Source of the DNA: Stramenopiles sp. TOSAG23-3
Taxonomy: Eukaryota; Sar
DNA length: 16,628 nt
Assembly (NCBI GenBank): GCA_900128585.1
Contig: LT642481.1
Span: 1-16,628 of the forward strand
Direction of reading: 5' to 3'
Position 1 is the stretch's first letter. Each line of letters opens with the position of its first letter. The notes beneath the pieces are model-generated. The model was given only the letters and a program-made list of their open reading frames with translations, made no database searches and was not told the origin of the DNA. Shown here in pieces: positions 9,738 to 16,628 of the stretch. The translations under genes and the position numbers were made by a program.

Positions 9738-9845
9738 GGACTCTTAATTTAAAAACAAGAAAATTGGCTGTTATGGACTCTTAATTTTAGATTGTTAATT
9801 TAAAAAAACAAGAAAAATTGGCTGTTATTTTAAGTAATTAAAATT
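9738..9845 (+). repeat. Tandem copies of the TTGGCTGTTAT repeat
   Basis: Two head-to-tail units are visible. Unit one (9738-9774) runs from GGACTCTTAATTT to TTGGCTGTTAT. Unit two (9775-9828) has the same start and end with about 17 extra bases in the middle. The second continues to 9845 with sequence matching copy 1 at 9464-9502. Looser relatives are at 9949-9962 (with an extra CTG) and 10041-10051 (exact core). Confidence 0.8.
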
Positions 9846-10354
9846 AATGTATAAATACTGCGAACCTGTGATTTTAGTATTATTATATTTAACCCCCTAA
9901 AAAAAGCTAAAAAAAAGCTATAAATATATATTAAAACAAAACATTATATTGGCTGCTGTTATTATTATTAAAAAAAAACAAATTATATTATTATAGTATG
10001 TTTTAAGACTCTCATTTTAAATCAATTATTATACTACTATTTGGCTGTTATTTCAGCTATTTCAGGTTCTATAAATTATATATACAGTATGTTTTAAGTC
10101 AAAAAAGAAAAGAAAAAAGAAGGTAAAAACCATTCAAGAACCCAAACTCCTCCTTGTTCCAGAATAAAACTTCTGGTATTCATCATTCAAACTATCATAA
10201 AATTGTTTGAGTAATGATGAGTTTCTTTCGAGTCGTATACATAAACCTGGCGTAAATGTATTTTCTAAAGATCCAAGTCTACTAGGAGGATTTCAGGTTC
10301 TATATATTAATTTGTTTTTTTTTGAGTTCTTAAAATGTGTGACTAATTATAAAT

Positions 10355-13300
10355 TTATTTTCGAAAGGCATCTAACAACTCCCCAAACGACTTTGCAACA
10401 CGATCGTCCCAAACGGTTGCGACATTTTGTTTTAATATTGTGCGTTTTCTACTAGCCAGGGTCAACAGTTCCTGTTTGCGGATGGTGTACCCCGTCCGGC
10501 TTTGCTCCTTCACAAGAATTTTCATCTCCTCGAAAATTTTAATTAGCACCGGGCTTTCCGTTGTTTTAACCATTTCGCGCTCTAGAAGTTCCCACGTAAC
10601 CCTTGCCTTTTTGTATGATTCGCTAGCCAGCGCGTTGTCCGTAGCACGATGTGCCACGGCTGGCGCGGAGGTTGTGTGTTGAATGGTTCTAACGGGCGTA
10701 AGCTCTACCTGTTGGTGCGATATCTGGTTCAAATTTCTCAGCGAAATGATGCCGGCCTTCTCATTATCTTCCGCCGCCGCATTATCATCGTCATAAAACA
10801 CCTTGTCGTAAGTTTTTGCAATCTCTGCCATTTCTGCTTTAAACCGGGAATTAATTGATTTGAGAGCCCGGACTTTGAACGCCAAGAATGCTGAATACAC
10901 TAGCACCGATAAAAGCGCTAGCATTCCCACGAGAAAGATTAAAAGTGACCCTGGATCAATTACACAAGTTATACTGGTGCTGGGTCTATGCCTCAAGAAA
11001 CCGCACGGCACACAAACGCGTTCGAGTCCTTGGATTTTCACTTCCATGTTAGCCTCCTCTGCATAAACGCACAGAGTACATTCCGTGCGACTTCCGTCCG
11101 GTGGCGATAGCTTCCCAACGGGGCAAGCCTTGCATTCGGTCCCACCAACGTCGTCCTGAAAATAATGCAGAGGACACGGCTCGCACTCTTCGCCAGCGGT
11201 ATCGGCAGCGTAACGCCCACGATCACATGGTATGCATTTCATTACTGTAATACGTCGTAATGATGTAATAATGTCGTTACGGATTTCTGTGTCAACTAAC
11301 CGCTGTGCGGAAAATGTGCCCTTGGGACACTTTGTGCACACGTCTTCGGTTTGCCCGCCACCATCAAACATGGGGTCCTCGAAGGGTATCATTTCCGTCC
11401 CAACAGGACACAATTTGCTACACCCATTCTCAACGCTGTCGGCATTTTGATGCGGCAGCCTTTGCCCAATTCTACCAACGGGGCAAATTCCACTACACCC
11501 CATCTCAGGGCCGACGGCCCCCTCGTTCGTTCCAAACCGACCCATCGGACAATTTTGACATGGGAATGCACCAGTTCCATACATGGAGTATGTGCCTGCA
11601 GGGCATGGGTTTAAGCACACACATGGGACTCCGTCCGAGCCACAGTCTGTACCAGGCCCGTCGTTGTACGTGAATCCAAACTTTGGGTGAAAGAAACAGC
11701 CATTCGGAAATAAACGAGATACCCTTTCCCTGGAACAAACCTTAGTATTTTTCAGTACGCAGCGTGTGTAAAATGAGCAAGCACTTTGACGTCGAGTGTA
11801 TGTACCGAATTGAAACCTAGGAGCGCTACTATCTCTAAAAGAACACATTCTCGGAGCTGCGTCATAGTACTGAAGATCTCTGTATAGTCCTTCATTTTCA
11901 AATTCCCGCCGTGCCTCCTTGCATCCATCACGACTTGCTACCACAATTAGGTGATTGTGGGAAGTTGAGGTCGAAGTGTAATAATTATACGCCCTGGACG
12001 TCTGCATTTCATAACACGAGCGGTTTACAGGCCACGCAAGACTATTTTGCAACGTAGTGCACCAACGCTTGGACAGAGGAAAATTGCAGCGGCTCGTCGT
12101 GTTCGCTAGGCGATACATCTTGGGCATAGCGGCTTTACAAATGCATTTGTTCGTCGCTTTACAAGGATAATTGCTATGATGCCAGGAATTATAGCCTGCG
12201 GTGGTGCACCCATAAGGATAATTTCTGTGTCGTATCTTATAGCCTGGGAGTTTAAAACCTAGCCTGGCACGAGCCGTGTCACACTCTTCTTCGCTAGGGG
12301 GGGTACAACCAACGTGTGTCATTGATAAATAATAGTGTGTATCTTCGCCATTCTTGAAGACTATGCAATCGGCCTTGTCCGTTGCTCCTTCAAAGCCTGT
12401 TCCGTGGTTTGGAGGGCATCGTTTGCACGAAGCCGAGCCTGTACCATTGGCATATTCAAACGGGTTACATTTCTGGCAGACGGTACTACCTTCACCGTCT
12501 GCGTATTTGCCTTTATCGCACTTTTGACACGCGCTGTCAATATCCGTGAAAAGCCCTGCCGGATTAGAGCCATAGCGACCTGCGGGGCAATTGTGTTTTT
12601 CGCCGGTGCCAGGGCAGTAAGTCCCCGCCTGGCAGTTCTCGCAGAAAACCGCGCCGTCGCTGCTTGAATGCGTTCCGGGATCGCACATACGGCAGTCGCT
12701 CACATTCACATTCCCTCTCTCATAACCATATCTGCCTTTGGGACAAGGATATGATTGGCCCGCACCGGGACAGAAATGCCCCCTGCTGCACAAAGGACAG
12801 CCTGACGATAAAGTTGTGTGGCCTGCCGTCGTACCGCTCGTTCTGCCGGCAGGGCACAGTGTCCCTACCGACCGGTTGGCCTCACAATAATAACCAACAT
12901 AGCACGACGACGTTGTCATCGGACAATACGCATCGATTGAAGTTTGCTGATCCGGGGGCAGTGCAGCATCTTTGTTATCATACGCACTGTTCGTAGTTGC
13001 GAAACGCCCCGTGGGACAGGTGTTGCAGGCCGCACTCTCTGTGGTGCTGTAAGCGGTGACTTTGTTACTGCTGGAGCTGTACTTTCCAGGGGAACAAAAG
13101 TGCGGGCAGGCTTCGCCCATTACGGATTTCCCGGCTATGTCCCCCCACCTTCCTGATGGACATGGTATTACCTCCTCTGATGCCTGCCCTGGCGGCTGAT
13201 CTACAAACGATACACTCCAAGTGTTACCGTAGCTTGTTTTGTAACTGTACCACATATCCTTGGTGACGGTAGGTGCAGACCAGTTTGCCACCAGAAGATT

Positions 13301-13711
13301 TGTTGGGTCGCTTGCTAAGTACATACTCAACGAAGCACCGTTCCATCCATCTCCATACGAATCCTTGCCTTCCAAAGTGTACCCCCCGGACAGCAATGGA
13401 TTCGACGTAAATCGTGAGAAGCTATTTCTTGCCCCGTCATTTCTCTCGCTCTGATAAAAAGTTTGCACTCCTCCGATGGTCCAATCCTGTCTCTGAAGAC
13501 GGAAACTTGTTTCGTAACACCAACCCCCGCAAATAAACTCGAATACCATTTCATCCCTCCCTAGTTCGGGGGGGCAGTATGCCCCGCGGGGGCAGCGCGT
13601 ACATACGTTATTGCTTTTATACTCCCCCTCTTCACAGGATAAGGACGCCGTTAACGAAGGGGTCAACCAGAACAAGACAATAGTTATTACTACGAACGTT
13701 TCGAACTTCAT
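10355..13711 (-). CDS. Cysteine-rich type I membrane protein, ephrin-receptor-like (GCC2/GCC3) repeats
   Basis: The start is the ATG at 13711, giving 1118 residues; the frame is open 14 codons further upstream but has no ATG there. Residues 1-23 form a signal peptide (VVITIVLFWL core). Cysteine-rich repeats of the C-P-x-G-x-[YF] type (CPAGRYG, CPGTGEKHNCPAGRY, CPVGKLSPPDG) fill about 184-450 and 700-905, as in the ephrin type A/B receptor-like GCC2/GCC3 family. A module at about 55-170 contains DSYGDGWNGA (117-126), a motif recurring in extracellular proteins of algae and bacteria. Residues 455-700 form a different cysteine-rich region with YPYGC and FPNGC elements, probably two related copies. 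One transmembrane helix spans about 921-945. The 170-residue cytoplasmic tail is charged and helical, with no kinase domain. N-glycosylation sites occur in the ectodomain. It is likely a surface protein for adhesion or sensing; the ligand is unknown. The stop codon overlaps AATAAA, a possible polyadenylation signal. Confidence 0.92.
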   Translation of the reverse strand: MKFETFVVITIVLFWLTPSLTASLSCEEGEYKSNNVCTRCPRGAYCPPELGRDEMVFEFICGGWCYETSFRLQRQDWTIGGVQTFYQSERNDGARNSFSRFTSNPLLSGGYTLEGKDSYGDGWNGASLSMYLASDPTNLLVANWSAPTVTKDMWYSYKTSYGNTWSVSFVDQPPGQASEEVIPCPSGRWGDIAGKSVMGEACPHFCSPGKYSSSSNKVTAYSTTESAACNTCPTGRFATTNSAYDNKDAALPPDQQTSIDAYCPMTTSSCYVGYYCEANRSVGTLCPAGRTSGTTAGHTTLSSGCPLCSRGHFCPGAGQSYPCPKGRYGYERGNVNVSDCRMCDPGTHSSSDGAVFCENCQAGTYCPGTGEKHNCPAGRYGSNPAGLFTDIDSACQKCDKGKYADGEGSTVCQKCNPFEYANGTGSASCKRCPPNHGTGFEGATDKADCIVFKNGEDTHYYLSMTHVGCTPPSEEECDTARARLGFKLPGYKIRHRNYPYGCTTAGYNSWHHSNYPCKATNKCICKAAMPKMYRLANTTSRCNFPLSKRWCTTLQNSLAWPVNRSCYEMQTSRAYNYYTSTSTSHNHLIVVASRDGCKEARREFENEGLYRDLQYYDAAPRMCSFRDSSAPRFQFGTYTRRQSACSFYTRCVLKNTKVCSRERVSRLFPNGCFFHPKFGFTYNDGPGTDCGSDGVPCVCLNPCPAGTYSMYGTGAFPCQNCPMGRFGTNEGAVGPEMGCSGICPVGRIGQRLPHQNADSVENGCSKLCPVGTEMIPFEDPMFDGGGQTEDVCTKCPKGTFSAQRLVDTEIRNDIITSLRRITVMKCIPCDRGRYAADTAGEECEPCPLHYFQDDVGGTECKACPVGKLSPPDGSRTECTLCVYAEEANMEVKIQGLERVCVPCGFLRHRPSTSITCVIDPGSLLIFLVGMLALLSVLVYSAFLAFKVRALKSINSRFKAEMAEIAKTYDKVFYDDDNAAAEDNEKAGIISLRNLNQISHQQVELTPVRTIQHTTSAPAVAHRATDNALASESYKKARVTWELLEREMVKTTESPVLIKIFEEMKILVKEQSRTGYTIRKQELLTLASRKRTILKQNVATVWDDRVAKSFGELLDAFRK

Positions 13712-14164
13712 GCCAGCCACGTGCTTTTGCGAGTAGGAGCCGTTCAAAAACAATCGTTCCTTTGATTTGTCTAGTACAGACGCGTAAATGGTATTAAACT
13801 GTATTCGAAGAAAGTGTTATTTCAGGTCAAGAAGAGCGCGTACATGCATTTCATTCTTGTTTTGTTTTCGTTTTCTTCCTCTGCCGCCCCTCCCAGCGCA
13901 GCGTAAAAGCTCTCCCCTTATTTGAGTATAATCTATATAGTCAACAATCAATAACTAACTTTAATTTGGGAAATTCAGTTAAACAACCACCGAGACGACC
14001 CCCGCCGCCGTCGAAGAAGAAGAAAAAACAAAACGAGAGAGAGATAATTATAACTCATGCTGCGCTGTGTTAGTTGCCTTAATATTTTAGCTGCTTCATC
14101 AATACATTATAACAGCATAACAGCTGCTAAGAGATAAAATCTGTTTATTATTTATATTTCTTTG

Positions 14165-14220
14165 ATGCTGTAATGCTGTAATGTTATAATCCTATATAAT
14201 GCTATAATAATGCTATAAAA
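14165..14220 (+). repeat. Degenerate tandem repeat, unit about TAATGCTATA
   Basis: Units ATGCTGTA, ATGCTGTA, ATGTTATA, then ATGCTATA twice, follow each other at 9-12 base spacing. Upstream, AACAGCATAACAGC (14111-14124) is an imperfect inverted copy (12 of 14 matches) of 14167-14180, so the two could pair as a stem. Confidence 0.6.
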
Positions 14221-14396
14221 TATAAATTTTAGATTTTTTTTGGTGGAGGCTATTGCTATATTATTTATATAATGATAATGCTATATAATGGTATTTATAA
14301 TTGAAGAAGAAAAAGAAGAAAGATGATTGATTGATAGGCTAGAAGGCTACGAGTAGAAGAAGAAGCTAGAAGAAAAAAAGAAGGGATATTTATTAC

Positions 14397-14594
14397 ATTC
14401 GACCCTTAACAATATACTAAATTTTTGCTACTATAGACATACCATTATATTTATTAGTGCTATTCCATTGTATGAAACACCTTTTTTGTAAGCATAGTAC
14501 AGCACTTTATCCTAATATGACCCTTCGGGACGCCTGTGGCAAGGGGCCTTCCATTCTAGGTTCAATGGAGCATTATTTTATTTAAGGGTCGAAT
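14397..14594. mobile_element. Possible small inverted-repeat (MITE-like) element
   Basis: A perfect 13-base inverted repeat, ATTCGACCCTTAA (14397-14409) and TTAAGGGTCGAAT (14582-14594), bounds 198 bases with no coding capacity. The interior has a GC-richer island (about 14519-14571) unlike the AT-rich surroundings. I see no clear target-site duplication, so a hairpin-forming regulatory or RNA element is an alternative. Confidence 0.35.
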
Positions 14595-14730
14595 ATCAAA
14601 AAAGGCCGAATCACAAAAACAGTGGATAGAGGATATAGAGGATAAAAATCAAATAATTATTCTTCCAAAAAAGAAGATAGAAGAAGAGGAGTGGTGGGTG
14701 TGGCGGTGGCGGGCGCGTGCATGGTTACTT

Positions 14731-14769
14731 GGTATTAATACCGTACCGGTACCACCACCGGTATAAATA
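14731..14769 (+). promoter_or_regulatory. Paired palindromes abutting a TATA box
   Basis: A perfect 12-base palindrome GGTATTAATACC (14731-14742) is followed directly by a perfect 10-base palindrome GTACCGGTAC (14743-14752). Nine bases later comes TATAAATA (14762-14769). A G-rich run of GG and GGG pairs lies just upstream (about 14690-14713). The order suggests transcription-factor dimer sites next to a core promoter for the plus-strand channel-like gene about 210 bases downstream. Confidence 0.4.
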
Positions 14770-14826
14770 ATATGAATGTGGCGCGTCATTATCATAATAA
14801 TCTCAATCAATATAATCACGTCGTCG

Positions 14827-14834
14827 TATAAATA
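14827..14834 (+). promoter_or_regulatory. Second TATA box, TATAAATA
   Basis: This repeats the TATAAATA found at 14762. It lies 151 bases upstream of the first in-frame ATG of the channel-like gene, so a transcript starting about 30 bases downstream would have a leader of roughly 120 bases. Confidence 0.4.
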
Positions 14835-14977
14835 CATATAAACAAACATATATATGCAGAAAATTGACCTTTCTTTCTACGCATGATTTACACGAATTGT
14901 TCGTCCTTTTACCCGCCAACCCAGGTGTTTTACCATTAATAAATACCAATTTAGCCCTTTCGTTTTTTTCTTGTTTC

Positions 14978-15872
14978 ATGTCCTGCACTATGAGGTGCCG
15001 CCAGTTTCTCGCCCAGTGGAAAAATAGGCGCTGTAGAAAGTTCCGTTGGGGCAACCCGCTGCACAAAAAGTACGAAGATGTGGCCACGCTGCGACCTCGT
15101 AGTAACCCGTTACTCCCCAGACATTTTATGAATGTTGGGATGTCCGAACTTGGGTGGAGGGCGATTATTTACACAAAAGTTTTTCATGGAACATGGTACA
15201 GTTTTTTGCTCTGCCTGTCCACGGGATTTTTTGTATCAGTCTTTATTTTTTGGATTCCCGTCATCATTATGTACTCTTTTGGCGACCTGAGTGTCACAAA
15301 CGTGAACAGCGTAGAAGACACTGTCGCGCTGGCCTTTACCACACTGTTGAACATCCCATCAATTTATGTTCCTACCTCGGCAACTGCAGTCATCGCCGTG
15401 TCGCTGGAAACTGGGTTTGGACGATTTATACTTGCAGGGGTCACTGCAATTTTGGTTGTGAAAGCATCAAAAGTGCAAAACAACATTGTCCTCAGCAACA
15501 CAGCATTGTTCCATAAAAAACATGGTCACTGGTACATATCGCTTGCGAATTGCCCGCCACGCAAATTTACGGTTGTCGGACCAGTTGACGCGCTTGAAAG
15601 AGGCCTACAACCGTGCGGGGCCTAGGTCGGACATTTTTGGTAAAAGTAGGGATGTTTTGACAGCCGAGAGACAGGCAAGGCTGTTGGTTAAGCAAGAGCA
15701 GCTTTTGGGAGCTCCCGGTGCGAATCGAAAGATAGTGTACCCCAAAAGCCCGTCGACCAGTTTGAACGTCGAAAAGGGGATGCTAGGGGTGCACATGCGT
15801 ACATACAAAAAAAGGGTGGGGGTGAAGGTGGGTAGCCCGAAAACGGACAGAAAACAACCTGGTGTGCAGTAG
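14978..15872 (+). CDS. Kir-like two-helix channel protein, frame interrupted, no GYG filter
   Basis: The first frame gives 215 residues from the ATG at 14978 to TAG at 15625; an ATG at 14990 is an alternative start. The architecture follows inward-rectifier (Kir/KirBac) channels: a polar N-terminus, an amphipathic segment (about 57-73), a first membrane helix (75-100), a pore-helix-like stretch VEDTVALAFTTLL (112-124), and a second helix (134-162) containing LETGFGRFILAG, which resembles the glycine-bearing Kir M2. A cytoplasmic start VQNNIVLSNTALF follows, like the Kir S-x-x-A-V/L segment. The match then continues in the +1 frame as RIARHANLR, like the Kir FRVGNLR/FRVANLR motif, and that frame stays open to TAG at 15872. 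It has no good ATG of its own, so one gene broken by a single-base shift is likely; the A6 run at 15515-15520 is the obvious spot. The filter T-x-G-Y-G is absent: TTLLNIPS (121-128) occupies the site. The cytoplasmic domain is shorter than usual. It could be a sequencing error, pseudogene, frameshifted gene or small intron. Kir kinship is inferred by eye. Confidence 0.65.
15515..15520 (+). other. A6 run at the reading-frame break
   Basis: Six adenines lie just before the point where Kir-like similarity moves from one frame to the next. One base fewer here would join the two frames without a stop and place the conserved RIARHANLR segment after the S-x-x-A-L segment with about the spacing seen in Kir proteins. 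Confidence 0.5.
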
Positions 15873-15946
15873 TAACACAGAAGAATTTTTCCCGTGCGGT
15901 CCCAAAAATAATACACTCTTACACTAGTACAAAATTGTGCGGGATG

Positions 15947-15952
15947 AATAAA
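15947..15952 (+). terminator. Putative polyadenylation signal AATAAA
   Basis: AATAAA occurs 75 bases after the TAG at 15872, a usual distance for a polyadenylation signal. This supports the view that the channel-like transcript continues through the second frame. The convergent 187-base spacer around it also has a short direct repeat, AACTTGTGGCAAT and AACTTGTTGCAAT, near 15960 and 15990. Confidence 0.45.
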
Positions 15953-16059
15953 ACAATATAACTTGTGGCAATATATAATTTGGTTTTTTTAACTTGTTGC
16001 AATTACAAAGTTTCTAGCCCTCTCTGAGCTCGAGCTTTTCCATAGTGTTACACTCAACC

Positions 16060-16628
16060 TCAAAGCCCCACTCCACTAATCGACGTGGTGCCCTCGAGCA
16101 CCGCTGGAGACAAGGGCAGAAACTGGTGGGTGCCAGTTTTCAGATCGACCGTAACAACGGCCCACGTATCCCACGTGCCCGGGTACGGGATTGGCACGGG
16201 CGAGTCCTTATCAACAAGCGCAACGTAAGTGTCCCCTTCAATCGCATCTAGCACAAAACCTAGTTGGCCGTTGCCCATGACGCGGGGTGCGCCGCCCTCC
16301 AGCTCGGCAAGGACTTTCGCACTGCCACCGGCTTTCCATTGGACAACGTCGAGTAATCCACTGGTAGCATTTGGTGCCAATGAAATGAACGATCCATCGC
16401 CCCCATAACTTCGCGCACCAAAGTAGTACAGGTGGTTGTCTGGCACGGGAATACTGCTGTCCCAAGATGCATGTACGACAGCGTTGTTATTGCCAAAGGT
16501 AACGCTGCCCATCCCTGGGTTTTCCTGGAACACGACGCTCTTGTAGCCCAATCGTCGCGCACCCTGACCGTCGCACGTTCGGTGATAACCCGCGTAAAAC
16601 GAAGGGTCAGATTCACCCCCCGTTCGAG
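16060..16628 (-). CDS. C-terminal part of a possible beta-propeller protein, cut by the window edge
   Basis: The minus-strand frame is open from the window edge to a TGA at 16060, giving the last 188 or so residues of a larger protein. There is no ATG that must be the start, so the gene continues beyond the window. The sequence is rich in G, V, T and aromatic residues and low in charge, with repeated short strands such as NHLYYFGARSYGGDGSF, LGFVLDAIEGDTYVALV and WAVVTVDLKTGTHQFLPL. The last pattern, strand then D-L-x-T-G then strand, is typical of propeller blades. There is no membrane span in this part. The function is unknown. It is convergent with the channel-like gene, about 190 bases away. 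Confidence 0.7.
   Translation of the reverse strand, partial: RTGGESDPSFYAGYHRTCDGQGARRLGYKSVVFQENPGMGSVTFGNNNAVVHASWDSSIPVPDNHLYYFGARSYGGDGSFISLAPNATSGLLDVVQWKAGGSAKVLAELEGGAPRVMGNGQLGFVLDAIEGDTYVALVDKDSPVPIPYPGTWDTWAVVTVDLKTGTHQFLPLSPAVLEGTTSISGVGL

Larger units (their letters stand above)
9439..10354. other. AT-rich spacer with a local repeat family
   Basis: The two flanking genes converge on these 916 bases, so they contain both 3' ends. AATAAA at 9610-9615, about 170 bases past the plus-strand stop, may be its polyadenylation signal. The rest is AT-rich and contains five copies or near copies of TTGGCTGTTAT (listed separately), a GTATGTTTTAAG repeat near 9997 and 10087, and a TTTCAGGTTCTATA repeat near 10060 and 10290. 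An 82-codon open frame at 9457-9705 overlaps the first repeat copy and has no recognisable features; I do not call it a gene. Confidence 0.6.
13712..14977. promoter_or_regulatory. Divergent spacer between the receptor-like and channel-like genes
   Basis: Both flanking genes are read outward, so this 1.27-kb spacer should hold two promoters. It contains GAA-rich runs (about 14013-14030, 14303-14321, 14353-14382), a degenerate TAATGCTATA repeat (about 14165-14220), an inverted-repeat element (14397-14594), and a G-rich, palindrome and TATA cluster (about 14690-14834) on the side of the channel-like gene. A ten-codon upstream open frame (14854-14886) precedes the channel gene's ATG. I see no protein-coding gene. 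Confidence 0.5.

Noticed and set aside
13712-13753. Extension of the receptor-like protein 14 codons upstream of the chosen ATG
   Set aside because: The open frame there begins at TTG, not ATG, and the chosen ATG gives a well-formed signal peptide directly at the N-terminus.
14530-14575. tRNA-like B-box, GGTTCAATGG, in the GC-rich island
   Set aside because: The final conserved C of the B box is missing, the only A-box candidate (TGGCAAGGGG) is a poor match and only about 20 bases away, and no cloverleaf could be drawn.
14864-14977. Extension of the channel-like protein 38 codons upstream of the chosen ATG
   Set aside because: The frame is open back to an in-frame TAA at 14813 but has no ATG before 14978, and the extra residues do not resemble a Kir N-terminus.

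Overview
This window looks like nuclear DNA of a unicellular, probably flagellated eukaryote, most likely an alga or related protist. Six genes of moderate GC, plus one cut by the window edge, sit between very AT-rich spacers full of simple repeats (AAC, GAA/TTC, TAA). The genes are long single open frames with no clear introns. They use the standard code and all three stop codons. A mitochondrial acyl-CoA dehydrogenase, a large cysteine-rich receptor-like membrane protein of a type common in algae and other protists, and a protein with a sperm-tail PG-type motif support a eukaryotic source. I cannot name the lineage.

Layout. The minus strand carries a 980-residue protein (536-3478) with an array of RPx[ST]A motifs, an unrecognised central region and ankyrin repeats. 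Next, also on the minus strand, is a complete mitochondrial glutaryl-CoA dehydrogenase (4012-5334). A 704-base divergent spacer separates it from a plus-strand coiled-coil protein (6039-7745). A basic protein with one STPG-like GPGKYD motif follows (8509-9438). The spacer at 9439-10354 holds a locally repeated TTGGCTGTTAT family. The minus strand then encodes a type I membrane protein (10355-13711) with ephrin-receptor-like cysteine-rich repeats, a DSYGDGWNG module and a helical cytoplasmic tail.

The 1.27-kb divergent spacer that follows contains a possible small inverted-repeat element (14397-14594) and a palindrome/TATA cluster. It leads into the most unusual gene (14978-15872), an inward-rectifier (Kir)-like two-helix channel whose frame is broken once near an A6 run and whose potassium selectivity filter is not recognisable. 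The 3' part of a minus-strand gene, possibly a beta-propeller protein, runs off the right edge.

The genes do not form an obvious pathway. Three of them (RP-motif/ankyrin, coiled-coil, STPG-like) have features often seen in cytoskeletal or ciliary proteins, but this is inference. GCDH is the only entry whose biochemical reaction is clear.
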